Below are positions 24,297-31,152 of a DNA stretch of 51,063 nt, one piece after another. The DNA comes from Bacteroidales bacterium. Its GTDB lineage: Bacteria; Bacteroidota; Bacteroidia; Bacteroidales; VadinHA17. The stretch spans positions 1 to 51,063 of the forward strand of contig WOYX01000031.1 of NCBI GenBank assembly GCA_011620595.1, given 5' to 3'. The notes below the pieces were generated by a model, which saw nothing but the letters and a program-made list of their open reading frames with translations, searched no databases and was not told the origin of the DNA. The position numbers and the translations under genes were made by a program. How positions within the stretch are numbered: position 1 is the first letter of the stretch; each line of letters opens with the position of its first letter.

Positions 24297-27047
24297 ATGA
24301 AAAAGGTTATTTGTTCAATTTCAGCAGCATTACTGTTTCTGGCCATCTGGTCGCCTTCAGATCTTGTTGCCCGGCAGCGTGGCAACAGGCGTGATCCGGG
24401 TTCACCTACCCTCGGAATTGAAAAAGGCACCGCAGAGTATAAAACTCCCTTGTTTCAGCTGGTTCTGCTGAACTCAACACAGACAGTGGCATCATTAAAA
24501 ACAAATGATGACAGTCCATTTGATTTCACCCCCGGCGACAGGCTGAAGGAGCGTGACAAAAACGGCTTTTACCACCTGGGTGACATCACCCTGGGCCTGC
24601 GCAGCGGCAATGATACAAGGTGGACATATTATTCAACCTCAAAAGCAAGGGTTGATATTGAGCCCCTCAAATCGGATGACCCGGATGTACTTTCTGCCGC
24701 TGACCTTGCAAAGACGCTGCCGGCAGAGATACCGACAAGGATAATAAGGTACTGGGAGAAGGATGGCGACTATCTGGTAATGCGCTTTGAGATCACCAAC
24801 AAATCGGCACAGCCCGTGGAGATAGGTGCGCTCGGGATACCCATGGTTTTCAACAATAACTTTAACGGCAAATCACTTGAACGGGCCCATGCTGAAAACG
24901 TATTCTTTGATCCTTACATAGGGTCAGATGCCGGATATCTGCAGGTTATCCGTCTTGACGGAAAGGGAAAGGTGCTGGTTGTGGTGCCCTTCGGTAAGAC
25001 TCCTTTTGAAGCTTACCGGCCTTTACTTGATGATCCTCTTCCGAGCGGGTACACCTTTGAAGGATTGCATGAATGGATGGTCCACAGCAAGTCTTATGCG
25101 GAGACAGCCTGGAAAGGTGTTGAACAGTGGAATGAGCCGACATCTGAAATCCTCGAACCGGGAGAATCAAGAAGCTACGGCGTTAAGTTCCTTATTGCTG
25201 GCTCTGTCAGGGAGATAGAAGATGCCCTGGAGCAGGCTGACAGGCCTGTGGCTGTTGGTATCCCGGGTTACGTGATTCCCATGGATGTCAATGCAAAGCT
25301 CTTCCTTAAATATGATAAGGCTGTCAGGACTTTAAATGTTGAGCCTGCTGGCGCTTTTGAGATCCATGATGCCGGCACCAATGACCACGGCTGGAAGGTC
25401 TATGATCTGAAAGGCAGTATCTGGGGAAGGGCCAGGCTGACAGTTGAATATGAGGACGGCCTCAGCCAGACCATCAGCTATAAGATCATCTCACCGGAGA
25501 AAGAGGTTATTGCCTCATACGGAAAATTCCTGACCAACGAGCAGTGGTTTGATGACAAAAATGATCCTTTTGGCAGGGCGCCATCTGTAATCACCTACGA
25601 CTACGAGAAAAAGGAGCAGGTGAAACAGGACAGGCGTGTGTGGATAGCCGGGCTGAGCGATGAGGGTGGCGCCGGAAGCTGGCTGGGGGCTATGATGAAA
25701 CAGGTTGTAATGCCAGACCTTGCAGAGGTGGCAAAGCTTGAAGACTTTGTGAACCAGACCCTCTGGGGCGGTATTCAGTACAGCGAGGGAGATAAAAAAT
25801 ACGGCGTAAGGAAAAGCCTGTTCTTTTATATGCCTGACTCAATGCCTGCCGGGACCTATGACCCGAATATACGGTATGCCCCGAACGGCAACTTTCCTTC
25901 ATGGAACACCAAAGAGACAAACTCCGTCGGTCGGTCATACAACTATCCGCATGTAGCCGCCGCTCACTGGGTTATGTACAGACTGGCACGCAATTACAAG
26001 GGGCTGGTCACACAGCAGGAGTGGCAGTGGTACCTCGAAAACGCCTTTCATACTACCATGGCCATGATAAAGCAGGCGCCTTATTATGCGCAGTTCGGGC
26101 AGATGGAAGGCTCCATTTTTATTCTCATTTTAAATGATCTTAAGGCGGAAGGATTAACAACTATGGCTTCTGAAATGGAAGCGGCCATGAAAGCCCGTGT
26201 CGACCACTGGATGCTACTGAAATACCCTTTCGGCAGTGAGATGCCCTGGGATTCAACCGGGCAGGAAGAGGTCTACATGTGCGCAAAATATTTCGGCCTT
26301 GATGACAAAGCGATTGTCACCCTGAATGCAATACTGGCATACATGCCGACTGTGCCTCACTGGGGTTACAACGGCAATGCCCGCCGTTTCTGGGACTTCC
26401 TGTTTGCTGGTAAGCTGTCGCGCTTTGAACGTATGATACACCATTACGGCTCGGCTCTGAATGCCATCCCCGTACTGAATCAGTACCGCGAATACCCGTC
26501 CGACTTCTACCTTTTACGCGTTGGTTACGGAGGAGTAATGGGTGCCATCTCAAATATCACGCAGGATGGTTTTGCACCTACCGCTTTCCATTCCTTCCCC
26601 TCCACACTCAGAAATGACGGCATCTCGGGTGATTACGGTACCGGATTCCTTGGTTATGCAATGAATACTGCAACCTACCTGATCCATAATGACGAGCTGG
26701 GCTGGCTCTCATTCGGCGGTAACTGCACAGAGAAGGGTAAATGGGTAAAGACAGATCTCACTACCGCAGCCCGGTCAAGAGTTTACATAGCACCGGTGGG
26801 GTTGTGGCTGACACTTGATGCCGGGCGTTTCAAAAGTGTTTCTTATAACACTGCAACGGGAGCAGTGAAAATTGAGTTTGAGGCTGCTGACGCTATAACC
26901 CCGGAGGCTTACATGCATGTTGCAACAACAGGAAAAGAAAAGACGGCAAGAAAATATAATACCGGCCCGCTGTCAGCCAATAGCCGAGGGCAGTACGTAA
27001 TTCCGCTGAAAGAAAAGGAAACAACTCTAACCCTGAAACAACTATAA
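24297..27047 (+). CDS. Secreted DUF5695-family protein (candidate carbohydrate-active enzyme)
   Basis: 916 aa with a signal peptide (ICSISAALLFLAIWSPSDLVA). The N-terminal ~300 residues are a beta-sandwich-like region starting TPLFQLVLLNSTQTVASLK and FDFTPGDRL. The C-terminal half (from about 480) looks like an alpha/alpha-barrel of the six-hairpin glycosidase type, with SVGRSYNYPHVAAAHWVMYRLARNY and PHWGYNGNARRFWDF. I recognise the DUF5695 family, whose activity I do not know. A distant relative is the product of 31153-33987. The context of GH3, GalM and arabinofuranosidases suggests a glycan role. The final codons (KEKETTLTLKQL) lie inside the start of a 17-bp tandem array. No clear TAnnTTTG promoter is visible in the 217-bp divergent spacer. 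Confidence 0.7.
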   Translation: MKKVICSISAALLFLAIWSPSDLVARQRGNRRDPGSPTLGIEKGTAEYKTPLFQLVLLNSTQTVASLKTNDDSPFDFTPGDRLKERDKNGFYHLGDITLGLRSGNDTRWTYYSTSKARVDIEPLKSDDPDVLSAADLAKTLPAEIPTRIIRYWEKDGDYLVMRFEITNKSAQPVEIGALGIPMVFNNNFNGKSLERAHAENVFFDPYIGSDAGYLQVIRLDGKGKVLVVVPFGKTPFEAYRPLLDDPLPSGYTFEGLHEWMVHSKSYAETAWKGVEQWNEPTSEILEPGESRSYGVKFLIAGSVREIEDALEQADRPVAVGIPGYVIPMDVNAKLFLKYDKAVRTLNVEPAGAFEIHDAGTNDHGWKVYDLKGSIWGRARLTVEYEDGLSQTISYKIISPEKEVIASYGKFLTNEQWFDDKNDPFGRAPSVITYDYEKKEQVKQDRRVWIAGLSDEGGAGSWLGAMMKQVVMPDLAEVAKLEDFVNQTLWGGIQYSEGDKKYGVRKSLFFYMPDSMPAGTYDPNIRYAPNGNFPSWNTKETNSVGRSYNYPHVAAAHWVMYRLARNYKGLVTQQEWQWYLENAFHTTMAMIKQAPYYAQFGQMEGSIFILILNDLKAEGLTTMASEMEAAMKARVDHWMLLKYPFGSEMPWDSTGQEEVYMCAKYFGLDDKAIVTLNAILAYMPTVPHWGYNGNARRFWDFLFAGKLSRFERMIHHYGSALNAIPVLNQYREYPSDFYLLRVGYGGVMGAISNITQDGFAPTAFHSFPSTLRNDGISGDYGTGFLGYAMNTATYLIHNDELGWLSFGGNCTEKGKWVKTDLTTAARSRVYIAPVGLWLTLDAGRFKSVSYNTATGAVKIEFEAADAITPEAYMHVATTGKEKTARKYNTGPLSANSRGQYVIPLKEKETTLTLKQL

Positions 27048-27150
27048 CCCCGGAACAACAATAACCTGAAACAACTATAACCCTGAAACAACTATAACCC
27101 TGAGATAACTATAACCCCGGAACAGCAATAACCCCGGAACAACTCAAATT
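27018..27150 (+). repeat. 17-bp tandem array overlapping a gene 3' end
   Basis: Nearly eight contiguous units of GAAACAACTATAACCCT begin at 27018, 27035, 27052 (16 bp), 27068, 27085, 27102, 27119 and 27136 (partial). The units at 27068 and 27085 are identical. The first 30 bp are the last codons of the DUF5695 gene and the rest lies in the spacer, so the array seems to have expanded from the coding end. Confidence 0.9.
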
Positions 27151-27233
27151 GCAGATTGTCAGCCCAAATTGAGGTACATGATGTCAATTACCTTATTTGA
27201 TCCAAAGAACTGGCATTAATCAGGTTCAGACAG

Positions 27234-27270
27234 AAAGCGCCCCGGCACTGTTGCCGGGGCGCTTTATTTT
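27234..27270. terminator. Bidirectional rho-independent terminator
   Basis: A perfect stem AAAGCGCCCCGGCA / TGCCGGGGCGCTTT with a 4-nt loop is followed by TTTATTTT on the plus strand and TTTCTGTC on the minus strand. It separates the convergent DUF5695 gene and galM. Confidence 0.9.
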
Positions 27271-27289
27271 CATGATTGTAAGGTGAGAG

Positions 27290-28420
27290 TTATCTTACAC
27301 TGAACCTGAATGTGGTGCTTGACAGGAACGGTTCGTTAGGTGTCAGCACAACCGACGGGAACGTTGGCTGGTTGGGGCTGTCAGGGAAATGCTGCGTCTC
27401 GAGGCAGAAGCCGGAACGGTAGTTGTAAACCTTACCTCCGCGACCGGTCTGGGTGCCGTCAAGGAAGTTGCCGGTATAAAACTGTACGCCCGGCTGGTCG
27501 GTGATGACCTGCAGAACCCTGCCTGTGGAAGGATCATAGACTTCGGCATCAATGGTCTCAACGTTGTCAAGCACATAGTTGTGGTCATAACCGCCACCAA
27601 GTATCAGCTGATCATATTCCTCACCGATCCTCTCTCCTATCAGGTGAGGGGTGCGGAAGTCAAACGGGGTGCCCTCCACAGGTCTGATCTCACCGGTGGG
27701 TATAAGCGTTGAATCAACCGGGGTGAAGGCCGATGCCCTGATCATTGCCTCATGATCAAGAATGTCACCCACACCTGCACCGTGAAGGTTGAAATATGCA
27801 TGGTTGGTGATGTTGACAACGGTTTTTTTGTCGGTAGTCACCTTGTAATCCATTATGATTTCGTTGTCATCGGTCCAGGTGTAAACGACTTCGGCAACCA
27901 CATTTCCCGGATAGCCCTCTTCCATGTCAGGCTTGTGATAGGTGAACTTAACAGCCGGGAAGTCGGTTCCCTTGAGCACCTCTGCATCCCATGCCCGGCT
28001 GTGCCAGCCTGTGGAGCCTCCGTGAAGCGAGTTGGGTTCATTGTTGATTGCAAGGGTATAGTCAACGCCGTCAAGCATGAATTTGCCTTTTGCGATACGG
28101 TTGGCATACTGCCCCACAACCTTGCCGAAGTAGGGGTCACCCTTGGTGTAGCCTTCAAAAGTATCATATCCGAAGGTGATATTCTCCCTCTTTCCGTTCC
28201 TGTCGGGCACGCTGATCTCAACAATCGCGGCTCCGTAATTTGTCAGCCTGATGAGATCACCGTTTTTGTTTGTAAGCGTGTAAAGGAAGATATCCTTCCC
28301 CTCAAATGAGCCGAAGCTTTCTGTTGTCACCATCTCTTTTGCCTTGTTGTTACCGCACGAGCCAATGACAAGCATAGCTGCTGCAACTGCGGATAGTAAA
28401 AAAATCTGTTCTCTTTTCAT
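27290..28420 (-). CDS. galM: Aldose 1-epimerase (mutarotase), lipoprotein
   Basis: 376 aa. Interconverts alpha and beta anomers of galactose, arabinose, glucose or xylose. A lipoprotein signal (AAAMLVIGSC) puts it in the cell envelope, as is common for PUL-associated mutarotases. Family motifs: NEPNSLHGGSTGWHSRAW, NITNHAYFNLHG with the catalytic acid His207, GYDHNYVL, and the catalytic base Glu341 in FCLETQHFPDSPNQPTFPS. It has its own promoter-like box and ends at a strong shared terminator, so it is probably a separate unit from the upstream PUL, serving the monosaccharides the PUL releases. Confidence 0.95.
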   Translation of the reverse strand: MKREQIFLLSAVAAAMLVIGSCGNNKAKEMVTTESFGSFEGKDIFLYTLTNKNGDLIRLTNYGAAIVEISVPDRNGKRENITFGYDTFEGYTKGDPYFGKVVGQYANRIAKGKFMLDGVDYTLAINNEPNSLHGGSTGWHSRAWDAEVLKGTDFPAVKFTYHKPDMEEGYPGNVVAEVVYTWTDDNEIIMDYKVTTDKKTVVNITNHAYFNLHGAGVGDILDHEAMIRASAFTPVDSTLIPTGEIRPVEGTPFDFRTPHLIGERIGEEYDQLILGGGYDHNYVLDNVETIDAEVYDPSTGRVLQVITDQPGVQFYTGNFLDGTQTGRGGKVYNYRSGFCLETQHFPDSPNQPTFPSVVLTPNEPFLSSTTFRFSVR

Positions 28421-28444
28421 TTTATCTGTTCATATAACTGTTCC

Positions 28445-28452
28445 CAAATATA
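28445..28452 (-). promoter_or_regulatory. -7 promoter element for galM
   Basis: Minus-strand TATATTTG fits TAnnTTTG, 24 nt before the galM ATG. A GTTTC about 20 bp upstream (28472-28476) may be a weak -33 element. Confidence 0.5.
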
Positions 28453-28490
28453 CACTTTCCGCTTTTCGGTCTGAAACCACTCCGGTAATT

Positions 28491-28649
28491 TTATTCAACA
28501 GCGAGGATGATTATTGAGGCAGGCGGCACCCTTAAGCTCACAATGTTCTTCCTGACCTTTGCTTCATTGAATGCTTTCGGTTTTACCTCCTCCGGCTTTT
28601 CGAAGGTGTTGTGAGCCGTCAGGTCAGGTGCAGCGGCAGCATTGTGGCA
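28491..28649 (-). pseudogene. C-terminal remnant of a GH51 alpha-L-arabinofuranosidase
   Basis: The minus strand encodes APDLTAHNTFEKPEEVKPKA, then FNEAKVRKNIVSLRVPPAS, IIILAVE and a TAA stop at 28491. AHNTFEKPEEVKP followed by a V-x-LPP-x-S-I-x-x-L strand is the standard end of GH51 proteins. The frame is closed by TGA at 28650-28652, next to the 32-bp array, so about 50 residues remain of roughly 500-650. It is not a copy of the intact GH51 at 36757-39096, whose C-terminus differs. No function is expected. Confidence 0.78.
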
Positions 28650-28672
28650 TCATGATGCACCACGTCTCCACT

Positions 28673-28864
28673 GTTTATGTTTTGCCGGCCGACCGGCAAG
28701 TCCGTTCCGGATGTACCAGTTACCGGACCTGTCACTCTTCAGATTTACCCTGCTGAGCGGCTATCCGGTTCTGAATGTGCCAGCGGAGGGGCATGTCCGG
28801 TTCCGGATGTACCAGTTACCGGGCTTGCCACTCTTCAGATTTACCCAGCTGCCGGGCTTGCCAT
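28673..28864 (-). repeat. 32-bp tandem array between the GH51 remnant and the DUF6055 gene
   Basis: Units begin at 28673 (degenerate), 28705, 28737, 28769, 28801 and 28833 with an exact 32-bp period. Two types are visible: ttccggatgtaccagttacc (28705, 28801; diverged at 28769) and cttcagatttaccc (28737, 28833). Short ORFs here come from the repetition. No spacers, so not a CRISPR. Confidence 0.82.
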
Positions 28865-28881
28865 GAAACATATTAACTATC

Positions 28882-31050
28882 TCAGGGTGTTATAGTTATA
28901 TTAAATTCAAAGAGGGCTGTATATTTTTTGCCGGTCTCCGGTGAATAGACCAGGGCCTGCTTTACCCTGTAGGTTTCGCCCGGTTTACACCTGCCGGGAT
29001 ACTGACCCAGGGAGAAGACAAAACTGGTTTCGTTGAACTCGGAGAAGATCCTGTTCTCGCCGGTGGTGCCTGACACAAAGGCGCAAACGTCTCCCGCAGC
29101 ATTGAACCAGTGTCCGTAACCGTTGGCTGTAGACGACGAAGCCATGGTGCCATTGCTGTTGACGCCGTGGAATTTGATCTTTTTTTCTGATGATGGCTGA
29201 CCAATATTGAATGTTATCTCCGGCGCTGTCATGACAAACGCGTAACAGAGTTTCACCACGTCAATGGACACACTGGTTCCGGTGTAGCCCGTAGCATCAG
29301 CCCTGAATGAGACATTATAAACGAACGAGGTGTCATGCGGCTGGTCGGCTTCGGTAAAATCAAGGAGACCGTAGATGCCCGCTCCCGTAAACTTAACCTT
29401 ATAAGGCCACTGCTCGTCGTTCGACTCATCCTCATCCCAGGCATGCTGCCAGTAGGTTTTGGGAGCGCCGCTGACGACAAACCACAGGTCGCTGCAATTC
29501 GCCGGACAGGTGAATGAAGCTGTCCCCGATGATGCCGAGAACATGTTGCTGTAAACCCGGGCTCCGTTGCTGAGCAGCGCCACGTAACCATAGCGCCAGC
29601 CTGCTGCCGCCGGGTTGATTGACCGGTATCCCGGCGCCCCGGCAATACCCTCGAAGGTGGCGATGACCTCGGTTCCGGTATCAGGTACATTGAGCCTGAT
29701 CACGTTGTAACCGTGGTTTTCAATGCAGTCTTCCGCTGCTATCTGTCCGAAGCCGTCAGCAGCCTTGTTCAGGCTGCAGCTGTGTGCTCCGATGTGGCTG
29801 CTGCCGGGGTTACGCAGTGCATCAAGATCCCAGGTAACCATCCGCCGGGCATAATCAAACTGCTCATCATTGTACTGCTCCAGGGTTATCCCGGTGATAC
29901 GCATGTAGGCCTGCGCCGGGTCTTCCTGGCCATCGGCTCCCGACTCCTTCCAGAGCCTGCCGATGAAGTCAATGCCATGCCTGTCGGCCCAGTAGTAATT
30001 GATGAAATAGTTGGCATAACGCTGCCACTCATGGAAAGTGGAACGGTGGCAGTTTTCAATGTAAACATTGAAGTTGTATGAGTTGAAGGCTTCATCAGGG
30101 TAGCTCTGGTACGCCTGCCATTGGGCACACTGCTCCCAGTAGCCGTTGCCGCCGCTGCCGCCGAAACCATAGCGCCAGCCTGAGTTGCCTCCGTAATCGC
30201 AGTATACCTGGTACTGGAAACTGTGGCCTATCTCATGGGCTATGGTCGACCCCACCGGCTGACACGTAGAAGGACTGACCCAGAGGGCGCCGATTGTGTT
30301 GTCATAACCTGCTCCCGTGGCCAGCCAGTCAGTCTGGTAAAGAAGAAAGATCATCATCTTGTAACGGTCAGTCTTCGAGCTGCCGGGATTAACAAACTTA
30401 AGGGTATTGACATTCATACTCCAGAACTGTTCCGCCCTGGCCAGGAGATCATCAATGTCTGCCCTGTAGGCCTGGTTTGGGTATGTCGAAGGAGTCACAA
30501 ACCCGTACTCGTCATATTGCTTGCCCCAGAAGACGATAAAATGCTCCGACTGTCTGCTGCGTCCGAAGTACCATGTACTTGCGCTGTTAAAAAGATCCAT
30601 GTCCCTCATCTCCCGGGAGATATATATCTTGCTGACGTCGATGGAGGATGGGTCAAACCCGGCCTGCTGGGTTATTGTGATAGTGCCCCTGGCAGCACCG
30701 GAGACGACTGTCACAACAGCCTTGCGTGCCGTGGAGCCGGGGTTCTCCTCAAAGGTGAATTTTACCGTCACAGGAACGCCGGGTACACCGGCCAGAATGG
30801 ATGCGTCAACCCATAACTGGTCTATTGATATTATGCTCCACTTCATGTCAGATGTTATCCGGACTGCAATCTCCCCTCCTGAGGCTTGCACAATGATCTC
30901 CGTGGAAGAAATGATAAGGCTCGCCTCCGCATCAGGTTTCTCACTGCATGACACAAAGGAAAACGCTGCCAAAAGAAAAACCGACAGAAACAGCCTTTCT
31001 GTTGCCAATAAATTTAAGATTCCGCCACCTGCCAACTTCACAATATTCAT
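28882..31050 (-). CDS. BACON / DUF6055 / DUF4859 lipoprotein with metalloprotease HExxH motif
   Basis: About 722 aa. The lipoprotein signal is RLFLSVFLLAAFSFVSC. A BACON-type domain spans about residues 40-130 (EIIVQASGGEIAVRI, MKWSII, GTITITQQAGF). A DUF6055-like region at about 150-400 contains SEHFIVFWGKQYDEYG and TIAHEIGHSFQYQVYCDYGG, an HEIGH zinc motif at 272-276. The C-terminal ~120 residues (ITFNIGQPSSEKKIKFHGVN, NGYGHWFNAAGDVCAF) look like DUF4859. It is probably a surface protein that binds or cleaves glycoprotein, last in the PUL. Start ATG 31050 puts the signal at the N-terminus; a TTG at 31152 is less likely. Domain names are from memory; the zinc motif is directly visible. Confidence 0.72.
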   Translation of the reverse strand: MNIVKLAGGGILNLLATERLFLSVFLLAAFSFVSCSEKPDAEASLIISSTEIIVQASGGEIAVRITSDMKWSIISIDQLWVDASILAGVPGVPVTVKFTFEENPGSTARKAVVTVVSGAARGTITITQQAGFDPSSIDVSKIYISREMRDMDLFNSASTWYFGRSRQSEHFIVFWGKQYDEYGFVTPSTYPNQAYRADIDDLLARAEQFWSMNVNTLKFVNPGSSKTDRYKMMIFLLYQTDWLATGAGYDNTIGALWVSPSTCQPVGSTIAHEIGHSFQYQVYCDYGGNSGWRYGFGGSGGNGYWEQCAQWQAYQSYPDEAFNSYNFNVYIENCHRSTFHEWQRYANYFINYYWADRHGIDFIGRLWKESGADGQEDPAQAYMRITGITLEQYNDEQFDYARRMVTWDLDALRNPGSSHIGAHSCSLNKAADGFGQIAAEDCIENHGYNVIRLNVPDTGTEVIATFEGIAGAPGYRSINPAAAGWRYGYVALLSNGARVYSNMFSASSGTASFTCPANCSDLWFVVSGAPKTYWQHAWDEDESNDEQWPYKVKFTGAGIYGLLDFTEADQPHDTSFVYNVSFRADATGYTGTSVSIDVVKLCYAFVMTAPEITFNIGQPSSEKKIKFHGVNSNGTMASSSTANGYGHWFNAAGDVCAFVSGTTGENRIFSEFNETSFVFSLGQYPGRCKPGETYRVKQALVYSPETGKKYTALFEFNITITP

Positions 31051-31116
31051 AACAATCTCTATATCCGACACATGCCTGGTATCACATCCTGACTTTTCAT
31101 AAACCCGCGGGGTACG

Positions 31117-31139
31117 CGGCCGGGCTCTTGGCCCGGCCG
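31117..31139 (-). promoter_or_regulatory. GC-rich hairpin inside the PUL operon
   Basis: A perfect 9-bp stem CGGCCGGGC / GCCCGGCCG with a 5-nt loop lies in the 102-bp gap before the DUF6055 gene. No U-run follows in either direction, so it is more likely an mRNA processing or stabilising hairpin than a terminator. Confidence 0.5.
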
Positions 31140-31152
31140 TCACCCCGTTCAA

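Noticed and set aside
13731-28864. The 30-, 32- and 17-bp arrays as CRISPR arrays
   Set aside because: Units are directly adjacent with no unique spacers, and no cas genes are present.
28571-28895. Several small plus-strand ORFs with repeated FRMYQLPG-like words
   Set aside because: They are frame products of the 32-bp array, with no start signal or homology.
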